21,420 nucleotides of DNA from an uncultured bacterium (GTDB lineage: Bacteria; Bacillota; Limnochordia; DTU080; JAAYLA01): NCBI GenBank assembly GCA_937983075.1, contig CALKAQ010000022.1, positions 1 to 21,420 of the forward strand, written 5' to 3'. Below, piece after piece: positions 16,285 to 21,420 of the stretch. Each line of letters starts with the position of its first letter. Position 1 is the first letter of the stretch. Made by a program: the position numbers and the translations under genes. The notes beneath the pieces were generated by a model. It saw only the letters and a list, made by a program, of their open reading frames with translations. It did not search any database and was not told the origin of the DNA.

Positions 16285-16818
16285 TTATTCCGCTTGCTTG
16301 ACGAACTCGGCGGAGATGGTAATCTTCACCTCTTCGCCGACGAGCACGCCGCCGGTTTCCAAAGCTGCATTCCAGGTGAGGCCGTAGTCTTTGCGATTCA
16401 GCTTGCCCGTTGCCTCGAAGCCGGCACGAGTGTTGCCCCACGGATCCGGACCGACTCCCATAAATTCAGCTTCCAAGGTGATCGGACGAGTAGTTCCGCG
16501 AATGGTCAAGTCGCCTTCAATGTTGTAAGTATTTTCGCCGGTACGCGTGATGTTGCGGCTTTCAAACGTCATCTTCGGGAAGTTCTCTGCATCGAAAAAG
16601 TCGGCCGAGCGAAGATGCTGGTCGCGATCTGCGTTGCGGGTGTCAATGGTGTCGATGTCGACGCTGATGCTGATTTTGGCGTTGGTCAGATCGTTCGGAT
16701 CACCGACCAGCGTTCCGGAAACTCCGCTGAAATTCCCCTTGACGGTTGCAAGCATCATGTGCCGAACCGCAAATTCAACCAGTGTGTGCGACGGATCAAT
16801 GTTCCAAGTTTCTGCCAC
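16285..16818 (-). CDS. YceI-family lipocalin-like protein without signal peptide
   Basis: The 177-aa protein has the family opening WNIDPSHTLVEFAVRHMM, the central DQHLRSADFFDAENFP block with the Phe-Glu-Ser strand (MTFES), and the NRKDYGLTWN motif near 141-150. The YceI fold is a lipocalin-like barrel that binds an isoprenoid such as a polyprenyl quinone in characterised members. E. coli YceI is periplasmic; here no signal peptide is visible, so it is likely cytoplasmic, as in several other bacteria. The start is GTG with GGAGG 11 nt upstream; a nearby ATG is out of frame. It is divergent from the PH-domain gene across a 300-bp regulatory gap. Confidence 0.9.
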   Translation of the reverse strand: MAETWNIDPSHTLVEFAVRHMMLATVKGNFSGVSGTLVGDPNDLTNAKISISVDIDTIDTRNADRDQHLRSADFFDAENFPKMTFESRNITRTGENTYNIEGDLTIRGTTRPITLEAEFMGVGPDPWGNTRAGFEATGKLNRKDYGLTWNAALETGGVLVGEEVKITISAEFVKQAE

Positions 16819-16982
16819 GGATCATCCTGCCTCCAATTATCGAATGGTTGCCTAAGTTGACGGGCTCGCCGCTAGGGTCTATCCCCGTGCACCCCATCTG
16901 TTAGGCTGATCCAAAGACATTGTGCCCAATCGACTTGGAAGAAGTACCCCAGTGTGAATCACCAGTCATGGGCGTTAAAACT

Positions 16983-17010
16983 TTGACATTGAATGTCTTG
17001 GCTTTAAGAT
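16983..17010 (+). promoter_or_regulatory. Promoter of the PH-domain gene with overlapping palindrome
   Basis: TTGACA (16983-16988) is followed after 16 bp by TAAGAT (17005-17010); GATAAT at 17008-17013 is an alternative -10 at 19 bp. A perfect palindrome GACATT-G-AATGTC (16985-16997) overlaps the -35 box and is a candidate operator. The leader to the TTG start at 17145 is about 125 nt. Confidence 0.55.
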
Positions 17011-17040
17011 AATATACCGCGTTCTGGTAAAGATGTCAAC

Positions 17041-17130
17041 ATGATGATGAATGAGCACGCCAGTCGGCATAGCTATGAACCGAAGGATTTGCATTCCTTG
17101 CAGGGGAAATATTTTTCCCATCAACGATGA
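17041..17130 (+). CDS. Possible 29-codon upstream reading frame in the PH-gene leader
   Basis: The frame opens with three ATG codons and closes at TGA (17128-17130), which overlaps the ribosome binding region of the PH-domain gene. The product would be basic and His-rich (start MMMNEHASRH, end KYFSHQR). The preceding Shine-Dalgarno sequence is weak (GGTAAAG). It may be a translated leader or chance. A small hairpin GGGAAA-TATT-TTTCCC (17104-17119) lies inside it. Confidence 0.25.
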   Translation: MMMNEHASRHSYEPKDLHSLQGKYFSHQR

Positions 17131-17144
17131 TGGAGGTGTTTGCA

Positions 17145-17519
17145 TTGGGCATTTTGAGTGGATTGTTGGGCATGGCGTCCAAGGCGGATCTTGAAAAAGT
17201 TGAAGCCGAACTGGAACGCATTTTGGCCAGCGACGAGCGCGTGGAAAAAGCCTATCAGCATATCCGCGACTATTTCGTCTTCACGAACAAACGTCTCATT
17301 TTGGTGGACAAACAAGGTGTCACCGGCAAAAAGGTGGAGTATCACTCGATCCCTTATCGCAGCATCGAGCATTTCAGCGTCGAAACGGCCGGTCGGTTCG
17401 ATTTGGACGCCGAGTTGAAAATATGGGTCCGAGGCATGGCTGCGCCGATTCAAAAAGAGTTCCGCAAGGACGCCCATATATACGAAGTGCAAAAGGCGTT
17501 GGCTGAGTACGCTTTGTGA
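17145..17519 (+). CDS. PH-domain protein, bPH_1 family
   Basis: The 124-aa protein has the compact family pattern: GLLGMASKADLEKVEAELE (7-25), an YFVFTNKRLILVDKQGVTGK core (43-62) and a FDLDAELKIW strand near 85-94. It ends with an amphipathic helix (HIYEVQKALAEYAL). Its length matches the family closely. Bacterial bPH_1 proteins have no settled function. The TTG at 17145 has GGAGG 8 nt upstream (17132-17136); the in-frame ATG pair at 17127 would put the ribosome site inside the gene. Its stop is 24 nt before the DUF1624 gene, so the two are probably one transcript. Confidence 0.9.
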   Translation: MGILSGLLGMASKADLEKVEAELERILASDERVEKAYQHIRDYFVFTNKRLILVDKQGVTGKKVEYHSIPYRSIEHFSVETAGRFDLDAELKIWVRGMAAPIQKEFRKDAHIYEVQKALAEYAL

Positions 17520-17543
17520 CGGAGTTGGCTGAGGAAACCGCTG

Positions 17544-18320
17544 ATGCGGCAAAGCGCTGCGTTTGGATCGGAGGTTTGGCTGCTGGCGAACCGGATATCA
17601 CGCCTGTGGCAAATTGATTGCATCCGCGGCATCGCCGTTGTGTTGATGGTGTTCTACCACTTTATGTGGGACGTGCACTATTTTGGGCTGTATGCGGTGG
17701 ATGTAGCCGTGGGAGCGTGGCATTGGTTTTCTCGTGTCATCGCGGTAACGTTCATGCTGCTGGTGGGAGTGTCGTTGGTGTTGTCGGCTCAGCGGCGATC
17801 ACCGGCGGCTCGCGACCGACGCTGGCTCGAGCGGGCAGTCAAGCTGTACGGTTGGGCGCTGGTCATCACTGCGGTGACGTGGTATTTCGTCGGCGATGAG
17901 TTCGTGCTGTTCGGCATTTTGCATCTGATCGCAACCGCACTGCTGCTTGCGCCGCTGTTGTGGCGGATTCGCCCACTCGTGCCGTGGCTGGGCGTGTTGT
18001 GCATCGGCCTCGGCCTTTTTCTGACAACACGCCCGGTCGCCAAAGACAGCTATTGGCTCATTCCGCTCGGCCTGAGCTCACCTCGTTACGCGACAGTCGA
18101 TTATTATCCGCTCTTTCCGTGGCTCGGCGTCATCATGCTCGGGATGGCGATAGGGCCCTGGATCGCTGATCGCCTGCAGCGTGCAGGCGCCGCCTCTTCC
18201 GCACCGCCGCAGGTGCTCGTGCCGCTTGTTTGGGCCGGCCGTCATTCACTCGCCATTTACATCGCCCACCAGCCCTTGCTGCTGACAGGCTTTTGGCTGC
18301 TCGGCTATACCATGTGGTAA
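17544..18320 (+). CDS. DUF1624/HGSNAT-type membrane protein (putative acyltransferase)
   Basis: The 258-aa multi-spanning protein has the heparan-alpha-glucosaminide N-acetyltransferase catalytic-domain pattern. QIDCIRGIAVVLMVFYHFMWD (in two parts, residues 23-43) carries the conserved Arg-Gly and the His of helix 1. FGILHLIA follows in helix 4, then a YYPLFPWLGV block and a C-terminal GRHSLAIYIAHQPLLL helix. About 7-8 membrane helices are visible. It may transfer acetyl groups to a sugar across the membrane, but bacterial members are little characterised. The ATG at 17544 has GAGG about 9 nt upstream. A GGAGG near 17570 would fit a CTG start at 17583 just before the first conserved block, so the start is uncertain. 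Confidence 0.82.
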   Translation: MRQSAAFGSEVWLLANRISRLWQIDCIRGIAVVLMVFYHFMWDVHYFGLYAVDVAVGAWHWFSRVIAVTFMLLVGVSLVLSAQRRSPAARDRRWLERAVKLYGWALVITAVTWYFVGDEFVLFGILHLIATALLLAPLLWRIRPLVPWLGVLCIGLGLFLTTRPVAKDSYWLIPLGLSSPRYATVDYYPLFPWLGVIMLGMAIGPWIADRLQRAGAASSAPPQVLVPLVWAGRHSLAIYIAHQPLLLTGFWLLGYTMW

Positions 18321-18407
18321 GGCGGCGCATGCTGCAGCCTCGAATGGCTTGACGTCTTCGGAACGCGCTGGCGCCGAGGCGCCGCAGCCCTCCTCTTGAG
18401 CCCCCGG

Positions 18408-19445
18408 CTACCGCACAAAATCCGGCCACTCCGCAATCGGATCCGTCGAGCGCACAATGTGCATGCCTGCAGCGGCAAAGCGCTCAAACGCCTCGTCGGC
18501 CACTTCGGTGAAGTCCACTACGCCGGGAATGATCACTGGCGACGTGCAGTCTTCCAGCAGATACACCTTCCGGGCCAAACTCGGGTCTTGCGCTTTGATT
18601 TCGTCGTAAAGATCGTCGACGGTCCAGGCGACACAGTGGCTTTTGGCTTGTCCGGCGATAATGATGCGATCGAAAGACAGCAGCTTCTGGAGAAATGCGG
18701 AGTTGCGCTCGGCAATGGTTTCACCGGTGGCCGATGTCATGACCTCGGGGCGGATGGCCGAGTAGTATTCCGTCAGCGGATGGTCACCTTTGAGCAAAAA
18801 CTCCATTTGGCTTTGACGGGCGACGTTGTGGAAGAAGCATGCCTCTTCAACGGCTGATACAAGGGCATGGCCGATGCCGCCGAGCATGGAGTGGTACGGC
18901 CAGACGGTCAAGTCGTACCGGCCGCCGTCCGACAAACAACGGGCGTAGTGGATGAGGTGCTGTTGCAGCGCTTCGACGTCGCCGTCGGTAACACTGTGGG
19001 CCACGGCCGGATTGGCCTTCCATTTGCCGGATTCAAGGTCTTCCAAGGTTATTTGCGATCCCGGGGCGGGATGGTTGCCGTTCTCGTCGATGAAGAAAAT
19101 CGGGTGGAAAATTTGCATGGTGCCGTGTGTGTCCAGCGTCGCCACGATGTGGGTAATGTGGCCGAGATGGCGGTAAATGAATTCACAAATGCGCCGGCTG
19201 TCGTCGATGGCGCTGTCGCCGACATACAGTTCAAAGTCGGGCGTGCAGAACGTGTTTTGCATGTCAATGAGCAAGAGGCACACCCGCAGATCGTCTTCGG
19301 CGGCCGGCTTGATCCCATGCTGGTTGGCCCAAGCGGTTGCTTTAGCGGCCAGGTCGTTGTACGGAACACGCCACACTTGGCTGACGCGGTCAGGGTCGTA
19401 ATGCGGTGGTATCGGCAGCGGTGTGAATGCGTTTGCAGCGGACAT
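18408..19445 (-). CDS. Long isochorismatase/nicotinamidase-like cysteine hydrolase
   Basis: The 345-aa protein has the catalytic triad of the family: Asp61 in LLLIDMQNTFC, Lys219 in FLLKGDHPLTEYYSA and Cys271 in IIIAGQAKSHCVAWTVDDL. TLDTHG (Asp105, His107) with His114 resembles the metal site of nicotinamidases. It is much longer than the usual 180-220 aa: about 50 extra N-terminal residues, and a long insert (about 125-215) between the metal and Lys regions. It may hydrolyse an amide such as nicotinamide, or another substrate. The ATG has AAGGAGG 9 nt upstream. It stands alone, convergent with the DUF1624 gene. Its upstream DNA has TTCACG repeated three times at short spacing (about 19507-19533). 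Confidence 0.85.
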   Translation of the reverse strand: MSAANAFTPLPIPPHYDPDRVSQVWRVPYNDLAAKATAWANQHGIKPAAEDDLRVCLLLIDMQNTFCTPDFELYVGDSAIDDSRRICEFIYRHLGHITHIVATLDTHGTMQIFHPIFFIDENGNHPAPGSQITLEDLESGKWKANPAVAHSVTDGDVEALQQHLIHYARCLSDGGRYDLTVWPYHSMLGGIGHALVSAVEEACFFHNVARQSQMEFLLKGDHPLTEYYSAIRPEVMTSATGETIAERNSAFLQKLLSFDRIIIAGQAKSHCVAWTVDDLYDEIKAQDPSLARKVYLLEDCTSPVIIPGVVDFTEVADEAFERFAAAGMHIVRSTDPIAEWPDFVR

Positions 19446-19775
19446 GTGGTTGAACCTCCTTGGAGCCGTGACAGGGGGCGGATTGACACGAACCTACGGC
19501 GGCTTCACGGCGATTTCACGATTTCACGGTTTCAGCCTCAAGGACAAGGCCTATCTGGCTTCGATTATCGTATGCGGCCGGGTTGCACCCCATCCTTGAT
19601 GATCATGATACTCCACTTCTTTCCGCCAGCGCTGCTTTCCTGTATGGTCATCGGTTTAGTGAGGAGAGCCGGTAGGGGGGATCCGGTGGCGGGAGTGAGC
19701 GTGGGGAGCGATGAGGGGGTTAGGGGGAATTGTTAACGAGGGGATTATATTACGTCCAAGGCGCTGTGCTGTTGG
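19446..19775. other. Gene-poor spacer upstream of the nicotinamidase-like gene
   Basis: No credible gene is present; a short hydrophobic frame at about 19598-19736 has no ribosome binding site. The stretch near 19505-19535 has three TTCACG copies that may be a regulator site for the minus-strand gene. No clear -35/-10 pair was found. Confidence 0.4.
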
Positions 19776-19902
19776 GTTTACATCATGTACATGTCCCCTG
19801 GTTGGCGGTTTACATCATGTTCATGCTCATGCTTTTGGGGGTGTTTACATTGTGTTTAGCGTTCCAAGTGCTCGAGGTTCGTGAGGTCTACAGCAAGTAC
19901 GC

Positions 19903-20059
19903 GTTTACAGCACGCTCAGAACACGCCAGGTGCTGTTTACAGACTACCCGGCATGCCCTCGGCCCAAATCTGGGCGATGAACCGCTGTAGTTGCCTCATT
20001 TTTAGACCTTCGGTTGGCCTTGATGACCCAGATTTAGGCTGTCGAGCGCTGCTAGAGAA
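19903..20059 (+). repeat. Repeat unit R1, 157 bp
   Basis: The unit has GTTTACA boxes at 19903 and 19935, the arm GCCCAAATCTGGG at 19962-19974 (one mismatch), the conserved middle TTTTTAGACCTTCGGTTGG near 19999-20017 and the arm CCCAGATTTAGGC at 20027-20039. Arm starts are 65 bp apart, as in R2 and L1. Confidence 0.88.
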
Positions 20060-20215
20060 GTTTACAGCACGTTCTGAACGCTCCGGGTGCTGTTTACAGA
20101 ACGCTCAGCGTATCCATGGCCTAAATCTGGGCGATGAATCGATGTGGTTGACCCACTTTTAGACCTTCGGTTGGCTTTGATGACCCAGATTTAGGCTGTC
20201 GGCCACAGCTGTGCA
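20060..20215 (+). repeat. Repeat unit R2, 156 bp
   Basis: The unit has GTTTACA boxes at 20060 and 20092 and perfect 13-bp arms GCCTAAATCTGGG (20119-20131) and CCCAGATTTAGGC (20184-20196). The middle CTTTTAGACCTTCGGTTGGC matches R1. The ends outside the arms vary more than the boxes. Confidence 0.88.
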
Positions 20216-20283
20216 GTTTACAGTACGCACGCGTTCCCAGCACGCGTTCTGAGCACGCGCGCGCCGGCTCCACGTTGTTTACA

Positions 20284-20526
20284 TAATGCTCAGCCCAAAC
20301 GATATGCTCTCCGCTGCCGACTCTCACTTCATGCCTACAACACTCGCATGTGGGGCGGATGCGGATGATTTCCTTATCCTGTGTCAGGGTTTCGAGGGTG
20401 CCGATGCCTTCCAAAGCATTGCAGCAGAGGTAGGGACATCCTTCCCATGTACGAGTAGGTCATTTGTCGAACATTTACCTGCGAATTGTGGCAAACGGCC
20501 TCGCAACATTTGGGACATCGAGCCAT
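20284..20526 (-). pseudogene. Possible frameshifted zinc-ribbon gene running into the repeat array
   Basis: On the minus strand an ATG at 20526 opens MARCPKCCEAVCHN, a CxxC-type start, and closes after 50 codons at 20374. Another minus frame then carries CPYLCCNALEGIGTLETL, followed by KEIIRIRPTCECCRHEVRVG, with plausible codon use and two more paired-cysteine sites. One indel would join them into a small protein with repeated CxxC/CC motifs. The second frame has no stop before the repeat array, which it enters near 20283. I read it as a possible broken gene; no ribosome binding site is visible and chance is not excluded. Confidence 0.3.
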
Positions 20527-20796
20527 ATCGAGCTTGTTCGATACGTGTGAAAATAGAATCAGGCCAAGGATGGGCCGTGTGCAATTGCAGCGTTTCGGCT
20601 TTACAAGCGGGTTTACGTCTGGTAGACCTTCACCTTCGGCGTGGTGGCCTCCGTGCATTAGTCCCTCAGCACGGGGCCTCCCGCCTCCCTGTGCATTTAC
20701 ATCATGCAGGACACGCAGCACCGTCATGGGGGAGACGCGGCAGTATACACAGCACCGTCGTTCCGCACGGTTCATACATAGAGAGGAGAATGCGCC
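20527..20796. other. Leader region of the cupredoxin gene, no gene seen
   Basis: No supported gene. Scattered near-matches to the array box occur (GTTTACG near 20609, ATTTACATCATG at 20695). I could not identify a convincing promoter, though TATACA near 20743 is a weak -10 candidate. Confidence 0.35.
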
Positions 20797-21252
20797 GTGG
20801 GCCGATTCCGCCAGAAGTTCATATGGCTGTCCTTGGGCATCGTGATCATTGCAGCTGCAGTGATTGCGATAGGCGGAATCGATTGGGGGGAACCCTCTAT
20901 CGACGTTGCTATTGCGGCGCCGGGCGAAGTCATCGTTGAAATGCGGCGCATGCGGTTTGTCCCAGAAGAAATTCGCATTGCACCGGGGACGACGGTTGTG
21001 TTCGTGAATGTCGATCCAATGGAACATAACGTCGTACAGACGACCGTGGCAGGGCTGGCGGCACGGGAGCCGGAAGGTTTCCGCTCACCGTCGCTCCGCC
21101 CCAGAGAAACATTCCGCTACACGTTCACCGAAGAAGGCATTTTCCCGATTCTTTGCGATATCGGCGGACACCATTTGGCGGGCATGGTGGGCAACGTCAT
21201 CGTCACTGCCGACGTGGAACAACAAGCCGAGCATGCAGATTCCCACGTTTAA
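20797..21252 (+). CDS. Membrane-anchored cupredoxin-domain protein (type 1 copper)
   Basis: The 151-aa protein has a basic N-terminus and one transmembrane segment (about 8-27), then a single cupredoxin fold outside the membrane. The copper ligands are visible: His77 in MEHNVVQ and the C-x4-H-x4-M set of LCDIGGHHLAGMVGNVIV (Cys120, His125, Met130; His126 is an alternative to His125). The preceding strand pattern (FVPEEIRIAPGTTVVFVN) is typical. It is likely a small electron carrier or copper-binding protein tethered to the outer face of the inner membrane. No oxidase or nitrite reductase gene is adjacent. The start is GTG with GAGGAG 8 nt upstream; an ATG at 20790 is in another frame. Confidence 0.88.
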   Translation: MGRFRQKFIWLSLGIVIIAAAVIAIGGIDWGEPSIDVAIAAPGEVIVEMRRMRFVPEEIRIAPGTTVVFVNVDPMEHNVVQTTVAGLAAREPEGFRSPSLRPRETFRYTFTEEGIFPILCDIGGHHLAGMVGNVIVTADVEQQAEHADSHV

Positions 21253-21332
21253 GCATAAGCCGACGGAAAATCGGCGATCGATGGGACAACGGCGGAACAT
21301 TTGATGGAAGATCATCAATGAAGGATCAGCGT

Positions 21333-21372
21333 AAAGCGGTGTCGCACCCAGCGGCACCGCTTTGCTTTTTTT
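21333..21372 (+). terminator. Rho-independent terminator of the cupredoxin gene
   Basis: AAAGCGGTG (21333-21341) pairs with CACCGCTTT (21355-21363). The stem can extend inward by TCGC/GCGG, leaving a 5-nt ACCCA loop. A run of seven T follows after GC. It lies about 80 nt past the stop. Confidence 0.88.
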
Positions 21373-21399
21373 GATGATTCACCTCAGGAGACCATCCGC

Positions 21400-21420
21400 A
21401 TGTGGACCGGCTGCTCTGAA
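21400..21420 (+). CDS. Possible start of a further gene, cut by the window edge
   Basis: ATG at 21400 is preceded by AGGAG (21386-21390) at 9 nt, directly after the cupredoxin terminator. Only seven codons are present (MWTGCSE), so nothing can be said of its product. Confidence 0.35.

Larger units (their letters stand above)
19776..20283 (+). repeat. Right array of the ~157-bp tandem repeat with GTTTACA boxes
   Basis: GTTTACA occurs at 19776, 19808, 19843, 19903, 19935, 20060, 20092, 20216 and 20277. From 19903 the boxes belong to two full units (19903-20059 and 20060-20215) and one degenerate unit that begins at 20216 and lacks the 13-bp boxes. The first three boxes, in the form GTTTACATCATG at 19776 and 19808, are an upstream extension without the inverted pair. 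The array is in the opposite orientation to the array at 1-327. A similar ATTTACATCATG at 20695 may be an outlying copy. Confidence 0.9.

Noticed and set aside
19730..19990. Hydrophobic open frame through the right repeat array
   Set aside because: It reads through repeat units, its hydrophobic residues come from the GTTTACATCATG repeats, and it has no ribosome site.
1..20283. Composite transposon or integrated element bounded by the inverted arrays
   Set aside because: No transposase, integrase or target-site duplication is visible; the enclosed genes look like ordinary chromosomal functions with uniform composition.
20286..20939. Open frame of about 217 codons overlapping the cupredoxin start
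   Set aside because: It overlaps a clear cupredoxin gene in another frame, lacks recognisable protein sequence and a ribosome site.

Overview
The window looks like chromosomal DNA of a diderm bacterium with moderately high GC (high 50s per cent by eye, not computed). A TolC/RND/HlyD tripartite pump needs an outer membrane. The strong AGGAGG-type ribosome binding sites, frequent TTG and GTG starts, a bPH_1-type PH protein and an OpuAC-type betaine-binding domain look Bacillota-like. A diderm Bacillota lineage such as the Limnochordia would fit. This assignment is inference; no rRNA or marker gene is present.

Layout. 1-327 holds an array of a ~157-bp repeat in reverse orientation, followed by non-coding DNA with a hairpin at 383-409. 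700-8659 (minus) is a five-gene efflux operon: TetR repressor, HlyD-type adaptor, RND pump and two unlike TolC-family proteins. It is driven by a clear -35/-10 promoter whose downstream edge carries an 18-bp TetR-type palindrome. 8854-13858 (minus) runs NagD-like HAD phosphatase, MgtC/DUF4010 membrane protein, DAO-family flavin oxidoreductase, and a fusion of a calcineurin-type metallophosphoesterase with a PHP domain; it ends in a good terminator at 8773-8807. 14018-15667 (plus) is an exported protein joining an unrecognised N-terminal domain to a betaine-binding OpuAC domain, with no ABC permease or ATPase nearby. Then come a DUF2892 membrane protein and a YceI protein (both minus), a PH-domain protein with a DUF1624/HGSNAT-type membrane protein (plus), and an unusually long isochorismatase/nicotinamidase-like hydrolase (minus). 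19446-20796 is a 1.35-kb gene-poor region with the second, oppositely oriented array of the same repeat and the remains of a possible zinc-ribbon gene. A membrane-anchored cupredoxin (20797-21252) with a strong terminator closes the window, and another gene may begin at 21400.

The most unusual signal is the repeat family. Each unit has two GTTTACA boxes 32 bp apart and an inverted pair of a 13-bp box (GCCTAAATCTGGG) 65 bp apart, with a conserved middle. Two units lie at each end of the window in opposite orientations, bracketing about 19.5 kb. I do not recognise this family. The two domain fusions (metallophosphoesterase-PHP and novel domain-OpuAC) and the TolC-like protein that seems to lack barrel strands are the most interesting protein-level observations.
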